From positions 372,001-436,000 of the forward strand of contig OKQS01000001.1 in NCBI GenBank assembly GCA_900290095.1: 64,000 bases of DNA, in the 5' to 3' direction. Position numbers and translations under genes: made by a program. Numbering within the stretch: the stretch's first letter is position 1; each line of letters begins with the position of its first letter. The DNA is from Khoudiadiopia massiliensis. Lineage in GTDB: Bacteria; Bacillota; Clostridia; Tissierellales; Peptoniphilaceae. The notes under the pieces were generated by a model. That model ran no database searches. It worked only from the letters and a program-made list of their open reading frames with translations, and had not been told where the DNA came from. Below are positions 25,154 through 32,789 of the stretch, piece by piece.

Positions 25154-26888
25154 AAATTTTCCCCTCTCCCTGCTTATCTGCCGTCTTTCTGTATTCATCG
25201 TTCCTTGCCATAAGGTCCTCATGTTTTCCCATGTCCGATATTTGTCCGTCTTTCATAACAAGTATGAGGTCGGCATCAGCTATTGAGGATATCCTCTGAG
25301 CAATTATGAGTTTTGTTGTTCCAGGCAGAGCGTCTTTCAATCCCTCCCTTATCAACTTATCGGTTTTTGTATCGACTGCCGAAGTGGAGTCATCCAGTAT
25401 GAGGATTTTCGGTTTCTTTAGAAGGGCCCTGGCAATGGTCAATCTCTGCTTTTGGCCTCCTGAAACATTGGTACCGCCCTGCTCTATAAGACTGTCATAA
25501 CCCTCCGGCATATTCCTGATAAATGAGTCGGCCTGGGCAATCTTTGCCGCTTGGACCATCTCTTCTTGACTTGCATCAGGGTCCCCCCAACGCAGGTTTT
25601 CCGCTATGCTTCCCGAGAAAATCAGGTTCTTCTGGAGGACAATGGAGACTTCATCCCTGAGAGCTTTCAGGTCATATTCTCTGACATCATGGCCACCGAC
25701 CTTTAAGCTGCCTTGAGAAATATCATAAAGTCTGGGAATAAGCTGAATGAGTGTAGATTTACCTGAACCCGTCCCTCCAACAATTCCAATCGTCATGCCT
25801 GAATCTATATGAAGGTTGATATCCTTGAGAGCATCATTTTCAGCTGTCTCCGAGTATTTAAAGGACACATTTTGAAAATCTATAGACCCGTCTTTAAGAT
25901 CATATATGGGATTTTCAGGGGATTTCAGGACCACTTCCTCATCCATAATCTCATTCAAACGCCTAATCCCTTCACCGGAAATTGATAACAGGACAAGAAT
26001 CATGGTTAAGAACATGAGCTGGATCATGATCTGGAAACCATAGGTAAGCATGGCCGACATCTCTCCAACATTAAGTTTAACTCCGCCCGAGCTTACGGCT
26101 ATGTATGAACCCACTATCAAAATAAAGGCCATATTGAAATATATGGCCAGCTGCATGACCGGTGAATTTAGATTAACTATCCTTTCGGCTTTTATAAAAT
26201 CTTTTTTTATCTCATTTGAAAATATTGTGAATTTTTCTTTTTCATATTCTTCTCTTGAAAAGCCCTTAACTTCCCTGCAGGACCTGACATTTTCTTCCAC
26301 CACCCTATTTAAATCGTCATACTTCTTAAATACTCTCCTGAATACGGGCATGGCGAATCTTGAAATAAGAAAAAACGAAATAGCCAAAAATGGTATTATC
26401 AGGAAAAATGACCAGGCCAACTTGCCACCCATGTAGAAGGCCAGGAAAAATGAGATAACCATCATCAAGGGAGCCCTTATGGCCGTCCTTATGATCATCA
26501 TAAAAGAAAATTGGATATTCCTGACGTCGGATGTCATCCTGGTTATAAGGGATGCACCTGAAAACTTGTCTATATTTGAGAATGAAAAAGCCTGGATCTT
26601 TTTGAAAATATCGGATCTCAAATTCTCCGCAAAGCCTGCCGAGGCCTTGGCCGCGCTGATTCCGCCCAAAAATCCGAACAGAAGGGCCAACATTGACAGG
26701 ACAAATAAAATAAAGCCCTCTTGCAATATTCCTCCCATCTCGATCTGGCCTCTCTGGAGCTTGTTAATTAAACGGGCAGTCACAAAGGGGAGCAGGCACT
26801 GGACCAGGGCTTCAAGCGTCATGTATATGAAAGTCAGATAGACCTGTTTTTTGTTTTCTCTGACGCTAAGTAGCAGTTTTCTGTACAT
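25146..26888 (-). CDS. ABC exporter half-transporter, degenerate-site subunit
   Basis: A 580-residue half-transporter with six membrane helices (about 15-305) and a C-terminal ATPase domain. Walker A is GGTGSGKST (371-379), the signature VSGGQKQR (475-482), and Walker B ILILDDST, where the catalytic glutamate is replaced by Asp500; the switch position reads IIAQRIS with Gln in place of His. These are the hallmarks of the degenerate half of heterodimeric exporters such as TM287/288 or BmrCD. TTGGAGG precedes the ATG. It overlaps the partner gene by 8 bases and follows the glycosyltransferase by 28 bases. Substrate unknown; lipid or drug export is family-level inference. Confidence 0.93.
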   Translation of the reverse strand: MYRKLLLSVRENKKQVYLTFIYMTLEALVQCLLPFVTARLINKLQRGQIEMGGILQEGFILFVLSMLALLFGFLGGISAAKASAGFAENLRSDIFKKIQAFSFSNIDKFSGASLITRMTSDVRNIQFSFMMIIRTAIRAPLMMVISFFLAFYMGGKLAWSFFLIIPFLAISFFLISRFAMPVFRRVFKKYDDLNRVVEENVRSCREVKGFSREEYEKEKFTIFSNEIKKDFIKAERIVNLNSPVMQLAIYFNMAFILIVGSYIAVSSGGVKLNVGEMSAMLTYGFQIMIQLMFLTMILVLLSISGEGIRRLNEIMDEEVVLKSPENPIYDLKDGSIDFQNVSFKYSETAENDALKDINLHIDSGMTIGIVGGTGSGKSTLIQLIPRLYDISQGSLKVGGHDVREYDLKALRDEVSIVLQKNLIFSGSIAENLRWGDPDASQEEMVQAAKIAQADSFIRNMPEGYDSLIEQGGTNVSGGQKQRLTIARALLKKPKILILDDSTSAVDTKTDKLIREGLKDALPGTTKLIIAQRISSIADADLILVMKDGQISDMGKHEDLMARNDEYRKTADKQGEGKIYE

Positions 26889-26916
26889 TTATCCTCCAAT
26901 AAAATCAAATAAAAAA

Positions 26917-27933
26917 TCAATCTTTACTTTCGAATTCAGTATCGTAGACCTTCTCATATATGGATAATAGTTTTCTGCCTATTTTTTCCAGGGACTTTTC
27001 CTCAACTATCTTATATGAATTCCCCCTTAATGACGGAAGCTTGCCTTCCAATATGCGCGGGAGCTTTTCTTTAAAGCCCTCCAAGGAATCGGCCTTGTAT
27101 ACATCCTTACCCTCTTCCAGGTAATTGAATATCTCTATATCCCTTAAAAGTATCTCAGCCTTGCAGACCATGGCCTCAAGTAAGACAATCCCTTCGGTTT
27201 CTTCATATGTCGGGAAAAAATATAGGTCTGAAGCACAATATGCCTCTCTAATAAGATCACTTTGAGCATAGCCCGGAAAGTGGAGGTTGTCGAGCTTTGT
27301 ATTTATAGCCTCACTTATCTCATCGGGAACGAGTTTCAAGTTAAGACTTCCGAACCAAATAAACTCATATTCAGGAAAGGTCTTGGCCAGTTCTACGAAA
27401 TCCAGGATTCCCTTCCTCTTTATGAATAGGCCCACGGAAACAACGGACTTTTTATTAGGATCAAGGCCATATCTTTCGTAAAAATTTTCCCTATCTCCAT
27501 CTTTTTCCTTCCAGAAATTCAGGTCAATGCCGTTTGAAATAACCTCTATGGGCCTCTTAAGTTCATAGCCTTCAAGAATCTTCTTTGAATATTCGGATGG
27601 TGTCAGGATAAGGTCTCCGAGATTATAACAGAACTTGAGCCACTGTTTGAAACCGCCGGCCAGGATATTTGAAAACAAAAAAGAGTTCTTAAAATCCTCT
27701 TCGGTTGAATGGGCATGATAGACGACCTTAATACCCTTGGCGGTCTCTCTCATTGCAAATACCGGACTGTCAGGTAATACGGTGTTTATATGGCATATAT
27801 CGTGATCTTCATTTTCATCAAGTGTAAAATCGGCTCCTGCAAGCTCAAGAGCCTTGATTTGATGGCTCATGGCCTTGCCCACTCCGGATTCCTTGACCAA
27901 ATCAAAATCTTTGCTATAAATAAGTATTTTCAT
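26917..27933 (-). CDS. GT4 glycosyltransferase, CpoA/LafB-like glycolipid type
   Basis: A 338-residue GT-B glycosyltransferase of family 4. It has the N-terminal SGVGKAMSHQIKALELAG, HDICHINTV and VVYHAHSTEEDFKNSFL segments typical of streptococcal CpoA/LafB enzymes that add a second sugar to glucosyl-diacylglycerol. The donor-site motif TYEETEGIVLLEAM has the EX7E pair Glu245/Glu253. There is no membrane helix; these enzymes bind the membrane peripherally. TTGAGG precedes the ATG. It is the first gene of the run into the two ABC subunits and the aro genes. A role in glycolipid or lipoteichoic acid anchor synthesis is inferred from similarity of motifs only. Confidence 0.78.
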   Translation of the reverse strand: MKILIYSKDFDLVKESGVGKAMSHQIKALELAGADFTLDENEDHDICHINTVLPDSPVFAMRETAKGIKVVYHAHSTEEDFKNSFLFSNILAGGFKQWLKFCYNLGDLILTPSEYSKKILEGYELKRPIEVISNGIDLNFWKEKDGDRENFYERYGLDPNKKSVVSVGLFIKRKGILDFVELAKTFPEYEFIWFGSLNLKLVPDEISEAINTKLDNLHFPGYAQSDLIREAYCASDLYFFPTYEETEGIVLLEAMVCKAEILLRDIEIFNYLEEGKDVYKADSLEGFKEKLPRILEGKLPSLRGNSYKIVEEKSLEKIGRKLLSIYEKVYDTEFESKD

Positions 27934-27990
27934 AATCTACCTCAATTTTTATTCTTGTTTAATTCTAACCCTATTTTTTTAAAAAGTCGA

Positions 27991-28006
27991 AATCTGTTAT
28001 ATACTT
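27991..28006 (+). promoter_or_regulatory. Extended -10 promoter of the C69 dipeptidase gene
   Basis: AATCTGTTATATACTT: the TG at 27995-27996 is followed by TATATA (27998-28003). No good -35 is seen. The same AATCTGTTATA core recurs at the rubredoxin promoter (29521). Confidence 0.5.
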
Positions 28007-28056
28007 AACCGTATTATAAATTACAATTGTCTAAATTATATGGAAAGGAATAGAAC

Positions 28057-29490
28057 ATGTCTTGTACAACGATTTTAATAGGTAAAAAAGCATCTTATGA
28101 CGGATCCACCATAATTGCCAGAAATGAGGACTCCTGTGCCGGCTGCTTCGATCCCAAGAAGATGGTTTTGGTAAAGCCCGAGAACCAGCCCATCCACTAC
28201 CAATCCGTTATTTCAAAGGAAAAGATTGAATTGCCGGAAAATCCCATGTCCTACAGCTCGGTCCCCGAAGCCGTAGACTGGCATGGGATCTGGGCGGCCT
28301 CAGGTATAAATGAAGCCAATGTTTCAATGACGGCAACAGAAACCATAACAGGAAATGAGAGATTTCTGGCCTTGGACCCTCTTACCGAAGAAAAAACCGG
28401 AGGCTTCGGAGAAGAGGATTTTGTGAGCCTTGTCTTGCCATATATCAGGTCTGCCAAGGAAGGCGTTAAAAGGCTGGGGAAAATCCTGGAAAAACACGGG
28501 ACTTATGAGCAAAACGGGATTGCCTTTGCAGACGGTGATCAGGTCTGGTACCTTGAAACAATAGGAGGCCACAACTGGATGGCCAGGAGGCTGTCCGATG
28601 ACTCTTACGCGGTCTTGGCAAACCAGCTCTCCATTGATGCCCTGGACTTTAATGACTGCTATGGCCGCCAAGAGGAATTTATGTGCTCAAGCAGCCTTAA
28701 GGATCTGGTCAAAGAAAACCATCTTGACCTCTCCCTTGACGGCATCTTCAATCCCAGGCAGGCTTTCGGCAGCATCACCGACACCGACACGGTCTATAAC
28801 ACGCCAAGGGTCTGGTCTATACAGAAAAAACTGAATCCCCACAGCAAGATTTGGGACGATCCGGCTATTGATGACCCAAGATCCTTCAACTTGGCCTGGT
28901 CCATGGTTCCGGAGAGAAAATTGACCATAGAAGATGTTAAGAGGGCCCTGTCTGACCACTACCAGGGCGGCCCTTACGATCCTTACACAAATGATAAGAC
29001 TCCTTTCAGGCCTATAGGGGTCAACAGGACCAATCACATAGCTGTACTTCAGGTAAGGCCCTATTTACCCGATGAATATAGGTCAATACATTGGATAAGC
29101 TTCGGCTGCAATATTTATAATGCCCTTCTGCCAATGTATCCCCTGGTGAATTCCTTCCCTGCCTATCTTGAATGCACGGGTGCTGAGCCTTCGACAGACT
29201 CCTTCTATTGGACAAACAGGCTGATCTCGGCCCTGGCCGATCCCGTCTATTTCAAGAGCCTGTCCGCAGTTGAAAACTATCAGGAAGGCTTGACTTCTCA
29301 AGCCCTGGGCCTGATCCTATCCTGTGATAAAAAGGCCGGGTCTTATGAGGGAGATGTCAAGAAACTTTTAGAGGAAACAAATGAAAAAATAGCTGAAAAA
29401 GCCAAGGCTGAGACCTCTGCCCTGCTTAAAAAAGTTTTGGATCTGGCATCAAATTCGATGAAGTCGGCTTTTTATCTTTCAGACAATTAA
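28057..29490 (+). CDS. pepD: C69 family dipeptidase (PepD type)
   Basis: A 477-residue N-terminal-nucleophile peptidase that cleaves dipeptides in the cytoplasm. The start MSCTTILIGKKASYDGST followed by IIARNEDS is the family signature; Cys3 becomes the N-terminal nucleophile after removal of two residues, with no propeptide or signal peptide. Further family blocks are YLETIGGHNWMARR and NPRQAFGSITDTDTVYNTPRVW (as separate short segments within 175-260). AAAGGAA lies 6 bases before the ATG. It is transcribed divergently from the glycosyltransferase gene and alone, with no terminator hairpin seen before the rubredoxin promoter. Confidence 0.93.
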   Translation: MSCTTILIGKKASYDGSTIIARNEDSCAGCFDPKKMVLVKPENQPIHYQSVISKEKIELPENPMSYSSVPEAVDWHGIWAASGINEANVSMTATETITGNERFLALDPLTEEKTGGFGEEDFVSLVLPYIRSAKEGVKRLGKILEKHGTYEQNGIAFADGDQVWYLETIGGHNWMARRLSDDSYAVLANQLSIDALDFNDCYGRQEEFMCSSSLKDLVKENHLDLSLDGIFNPRQAFGSITDTDTVYNTPRVWSIQKKLNPHSKIWDDPAIDDPRSFNLAWSMVPERKLTIEDVKRALSDHYQGGPYDPYTNDKTPFRPIGVNRTNHIAVLQVRPYLPDEYRSIHWISFGCNIYNALLPMYPLVNSFPAYLECTGAEPSTDSFYWTNRLISALADPVYFKSLSAVENYQEGLTSQALGLILSCDKKAGSYEGDVKKLLEETNEKIAEKAKAETSALLKKVLDLASNSMKSAFYLSDN

Positions 29491-29505
29491 GACATAACTT
29501 TGTCA

Positions 29506-29533
29506 TTGTTTGAATTCTAAAATCTGTTATACT
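29506..29533 (+). promoter_or_regulatory. Promoter of rubredoxin
   Basis: TTGTTT (29506-29511), 16 bases, TATACT (29528-29533), with an extended -10 TG at 29525-29526. Confidence 0.75.
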
Positions 29534-29576
29534 TGTCAGAGGAATTAAATTTCTAAATATATTAGGAGGTATTTGA

Positions 29577-29735
29577 ATGAAAAAATATGAATGTACTGTT
29601 TGTGGCTACATTTATGATCCCGCTGAAGGCGATGCTGAGGGCGGAATCAAGCCGGGTACAGCCTTTGAAGACCTTCCCGAGGATTGGGAATGCCCAATGT
29701 GCGGTGCCGGCAAAGACGCTTTTGAATTGGCGTAA
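29577..29735 (+). CDS. Rubredoxin
   Basis: A 52-residue one-iron electron carrier. It starts [19 protein letters not shown] and has the second cysteine pair in [13 protein letters not shown], so all four iron-binding cysteines (residues 6, 9, 39, 42) are present, with the usual aromatic and PGT-x-F-DLP elements. TTAGGAGG precedes the ATG. It has its own promoter and terminator. Likely partners are rubrerythrin (14988) or other peroxide/oxygen reductases; no such gene is adjacent. Confidence 0.97.
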   Translation: MKKYECTVCGYIYDPAEGDAEGGIKPGTAFEDLPEDWECPMCGAGKDAFELA

Positions 29736-29765
29736 TAATCAAGTATTTAAAATATTCATGATCAA

Positions 29766-29820
29766 AAAAAAGGTTTCACTCCTGTTCAGCAACAAGCAGG
29801 ATTGAAACCTCTTTTAATTA
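29766..29820. terminator. Terminator between rubredoxin and malQ
   Basis: AGGTTTCA..TGAAACCT outer stem with an inner CCTG/CAGG stem; A8 on the left and CTTTTAATT on the right allow use from both strands. Confidence 0.85.
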
Positions 29821-29838
29821 TATTAATTCTAACGGCTT

Positions 29839-31350
29839 CTACAATAAATTGCTTTTCCTTGGCCTTTTGGGGAGTCTTTTATAAATCTCCATATAGGTTT
29901 TTATTCTGGAAATTATGTCGGCCCTGTAATAATCCCTACTGCATCTCCACTCCCAGCATCCCTTCTCAACTCCCGGGACATTGATCCTGCCTTCACTTCC
30001 CATCCCCAAGATATCCTGGAGCTGGAAGATTGACATGACGTTAACCCCGCTCATCAAATAGCGTACACAGCCCCAATGATAGCCTTCATAGTCTGTTAAA
30101 CCAAGGTACTGCAAAGCCCGGTTTCTCTCATCTTCTGACACCGAGTTGAGCCAACCCATAAAGGTATCTGAGTCCTGAGTGGAGGAATAAGCAAGGGTGT
30201 TTTTATCGTAATTGTGTGGGAGGTTGGGATTATCCTTGCCTCCGAATCCGAACTGAATGACCCTCATTCCGGGAAAACCTAGTTTATCCTTGAGCTTAGT
30301 CACTTCTTGGGTTACCGCCCCAAGATCTTCAGCGATCAGGTTCATATGTTCCAATTCTTTTTTTAGAACCTTGAAAAGATCCTGACCCGGTCCCTTCTCC
30401 CAATGTCCTCCAACAGCAGTGGTATCTCCATATGGAATGGCATAATAGTTGACAAAGCCTATAAAGTGGTCCAATCTGAGATAATCATATAAAACCTGAT
30501 TTATCTTTACTCTTTGAACCCAATAGTCATAGGAGAATTTTTTTAATTCAGCCCAATTATACAAAGGGTGGTTCCAAACCTGGCCCTTTTCGGAATACCT
30601 ATCAGGCGGGACTCCGGAAATAAATACCGGGAGAAAGTTTTTGTCAAGTTGAAAATATTGGGGCCAATCCCAGCAATCGGCAGATTCCAAGGGAGTGTAT
30701 ATTGGCAGGTCCCCTATGATCGATATTCCTCGGCTCTTGGCATAAGCCTTGAGATTTAAATACTGTTTAAAAAATATATATTGGAGGAATTTTTGGAAGC
30801 TGATTTCCAAGGCCTCTTTTTTAGCAAATTTTTCAAGGGCCTTTTTGTCCCGACTTCTCAGGGCTTTCGGCCAGTCCGGCCAAGAAAATCCGTATTTTTG
30901 ACTTATGGCCATATAGAGGGCATAGTCATCCAGCCAATACCGGTGCTCTTCTATAAAGGCCTCAAAGTCTACCTTATCGGACATGTCATTAAAGCTCGAA
31001 AAAGCCTTGATTAGGATTGGCAGCTTGCCGGCTCTGACCATATCATAGTCAATTTTTGATGGATCCTTGCCATAGTTAACGTGGTCATAATCCTCGGCCT
31101 GCAAAAGCCCTTCCTCTTGAAGGATATCCAAATCTATGTAAATGGGGTCGCCTGCAAATGATGATAGGGATGAATAGGGTGAATTGCCTGCTTTTTCATG
31201 CGTTGGTCCCAAGGGAAGGATCTGCCAGATAATTTGCCCGCATTCATGCAAGAAGTCTACAAACCTGTAGGCCTCATGGCCCAAAGAACCTATCCCATGT
31301 TTGGACGGCAGGGAAAATATTGGAAGTAAGATACCCGATCCTCTTTTCAT
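29839..31350 (-). CDS. malQ: 4-alpha-glucanotransferase (amylomaltase), variant active site
   Basis: A GH77 enzyme that transfers alpha-1,4-glucan segments. The 503-residue protein shows SPYSSLSSFAGDPIYIDL, ISIIGDLPIYTP, the nucleophile region YLRLDHFIGF, and the acid/base region LIAEDLGAVT. The conserved YTGTHDNDT block, however, reads YSSTQDSDT: the histidine is Gln392 (codon CAG) while Asp393 remains. The NWxWR box reads CWEWR (Cys465). CAGGAG precedes the ATG. It is a single gene between two terminators, with no glycogen or maltodextrin genes nearby. The family is certain; activity could be reduced or altered. Confidence 0.92.
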   Translation of the reverse strand: MKRGSGILLPIFSLPSKHGIGSLGHEAYRFVDFLHECGQIIWQILPLGPTHEKAGNSPYSSLSSFAGDPIYIDLDILQEEGLLQAEDYDHVNYGKDPSKIDYDMVRAGKLPILIKAFSSFNDMSDKVDFEAFIEEHRYWLDDYALYMAISQKYGFSWPDWPKALRSRDKKALEKFAKKEALEISFQKFLQYIFFKQYLNLKAYAKSRGISIIGDLPIYTPLESADCWDWPQYFQLDKNFLPVFISGVPPDRYSEKGQVWNHPLYNWAELKKFSYDYWVQRVKINQVLYDYLRLDHFIGFVNYYAIPYGDTTAVGGHWEKGPGQDLFKVLKKELEHMNLIAEDLGAVTQEVTKLKDKLGFPGMRVIQFGFGGKDNPNLPHNYDKNTLAYSSTQDSDTFMGWLNSVSEDERNRALQYLGLTDYEGYHWGCVRYLMSGVNVMSIFQLQDILGMGSEGRINVPGVEKGCWEWRCSRDYYRADIISRIKTYMEIYKRLPKRPRKSNLL

Positions 31351-31369
31351 GTTTTACTCCTGAATTTTT

Positions 31370-31405
31370 AAAAAAGGCGAAGTTTAAACAAACTCCGCCT
31401 TTTTG
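31370..31405 (-). terminator. Terminator of the CofE-like gene
   Basis: AAAAAGGCGAAGTTT / AAACTCCGCCTTTTT hairpin with a four-base loop and one mismatch, flanked by A and T runs, just upstream of malQ. Confidence 0.88.
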
Positions 31406-31426
31406 TCAGTGTTTTATTTTCATAAA

Positions 31427-32614
31427 TCAGCTGTTATAGTTGTCAAAATATCCTTGGATTAATACTACCGGGGTTCCCTTGTCTCCGCTTCCGGAAGTAA
31501 GGTCTGCCAGGGATCCCAAGAGGTCGGTCAGGTGGCGGGGTGTTGTTCCCTCGGAATCCATCTTCCCCTTCAAGTCCATATCCTTGGCCTTGATTCTCTC
31601 CTTGATAGCCTCCCTGAGCTCTTCGCCTGAAAGATCTCCGAAATCATTGTCGGCCAGGTACTTAAGTTTAAGCTCATTGGGGACTCCCTCAAGTCCCTTT
31701 GTAAATGCAGGTGAGACAACCGGATCTGCAAATTCCCAAATTCCGCTGTATGGATCTTTATAGGCCCCATCACCATAGACCATGACTTCAATGGCCTTGC
31801 CGGTTTTCTCTTTGAGCTCAGCAGCTATCTCATCTACAAGACCCTGAACATCCCTGGGGAAGAGTTTTACCTTGTCCTCGGTTGCCTTGTTTGAACCCAA
31901 AAGCCCGTATTTTTCATTGTATCCTGACCCGTCAACAGACTCGGTCAATATATCGTCCAGTCCAAGTACCTTCTCAGCTCCGGCCTGCTTAAGAACCCTT
32001 TTAGTCCTTTCACGTGTGTGGATATCGCAAGTTAAAACCTGCTTTGTGTATTCAAGGATCTTTCTGGGATCATTGGCAAGGATAACCTGGAGCTCGGCTC
32101 CCTCATCCTCGATCAATTTCCTATAAAATGATAAATAGTCGACTCCTGTGAAGGGATGCAGGGATTCACCGAAAATGTCCCTGAATTCTTCTTCTGTCAA
32201 GACGTCTGTTAAGGGATTGATGTGGGCCTTCTCCAGTCTCTCATATGATATGAGCTCATTGCCGACCTCGTCTGAAGGGTAGGTGAACTGGATAACTATT
32301 TTTTTACAAGCCCTTGCCACAGCTTTCAGATTTAAAGAAAATCTGTTACGGCTGAGTATGGGGTTGAAAACTCCTAATGTTCCTTCAGGAAACTTTGCTT
32401 TAATGTCCTCGCTCATCTGGTCTATGTTTGCATAGTTGCCCTGGGCCCTACCTATTACGGCCTCGGTTACACAGACTACATCTCTATCATGGAAAGAAAA
32501 TCCTTCCTCTTTTGCAGCTTCCAATACTGAATCTATTACGAATGATTTCATGTCATCGCCTTCTCTTGCGATGGGGCAACGAATGCCTCTAGATACGGTT
32601 CCTATAAGTCTCAT
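31427..32614 (-). CDS. CofE-like (coenzyme F420:glutamate ligase family) protein
   Basis: A 395-residue protein with the F420_ligase (CofE) fold signature. It has an N-terminal PIAREGDD..SFVIDSVLEAA region, RDVVCVTEAVIGRAQGN (the CofE VVxxKxVxxAEG-like segment), NPILSRNRFSLNLKAVA, and a mid-section VMVYGDGAYKDPYSGIWEFADP with acidic metal-ligand candidates. Bacterial homologues of this length are common in clostridia, where no F420 pathway is known; their role is undetermined. GAGGAGG precedes the ATG. The gene begins 34 bases behind tRNA-Ala(CGC) with no terminator between, so it is probably cotranscribed with the tRNA. A gamma-glutamyl or amide ligase activity is only a family-level guess. 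Confidence 0.75.
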   Translation of the reverse strand: MRLIGTVSRGIRCPIAREGDDMKSFVIDSVLEAAKEEGFSFHDRDVVCVTEAVIGRAQGNYANIDQMSEDIKAKFPEGTLGVFNPILSRNRFSLNLKAVARACKKIVIQFTYPSDEVGNELISYERLEKAHINPLTDVLTEEEFRDIFGESLHPFTGVDYLSFYRKLIEDEGAELQVILANDPRKILEYTKQVLTCDIHTRERTKRVLKQAGAEKVLGLDDILTESVDGSGYNEKYGLLGSNKATEDKVKLFPRDVQGLVDEIAAELKEKTGKAIEVMVYGDGAYKDPYSGIWEFADPVVSPAFTKGLEGVPNELKLKYLADNDFGDLSGEELREAIKERIKAKDMDLKGKMDSEGTTPRHLTDLLGSLADLTSGSGDKGTPVVLIQGYFDNYNS

Positions 32615-32648
32615 AATTTCCTCCTCATAAGCTATTGTCCAAGACCAT

Positions 32649-32721
32649 TGGACCTGATGGGATTCGAACCCACGACCCCCGCGTTGCGAACGCGATGCTC
32701 TCCCAACTGAGCTACAGGCCC
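32649..32721 (-). tRNA. tRNA-Ala (anticodon CGC)
   Basis: A 73-nt cloverleaf. Acceptor GGGCCTG/CAGGTCC carries the alanine-specific G3-U70 pair, anticodon loop TTCGCAA gives CGC, T loop is TTCGAAT. CCA is not encoded. Its 3' end is followed after 34 bases by the CofE-like ATG. Confidence 0.93.
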
Positions 32722-32742
32722 AAGGACAAAAAGAACAATAAG

Positions 32743-32771
32743 AGTTTAAACCTATATATCCTTCATTTCAA
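32743..32771 (-). promoter_or_regulatory. Promoter of tRNA-Ala(CGC) and probably the CofE-like gene
   Basis: On the minus strand TTGAAA (32771-32766), 17 bases, TAAACT (32748-32743), about 21 bases before the tRNA 5' end. It lies in the gap after guaB. Confidence 0.75.
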
Positions 32772-32789
32772 GATTTTTTTATTTAAGAA

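Noticed and set aside
26889-27960. T-box or other riboswitch controlling the aro operon
   Set aside because: No long leader or specifier/antiterminator pattern upstream of the glycosyltransferase, exporter or aroB genes.
29587-29805. A 72-codon plus-strand frame over the rubredoxin gene
   Set aside because: It is in another frame; the real product in this stretch is the 52-residue rubredoxin with four cysteines and a strong binding site.
32649-32721. Reading this tRNA as tRNA-Arg (anticodon shifted by one)
   Set aside because: The seven-base loop TTCGCAA with a five-pair stem fixes CGC, and the G3-U70 pair is specific for alanine.
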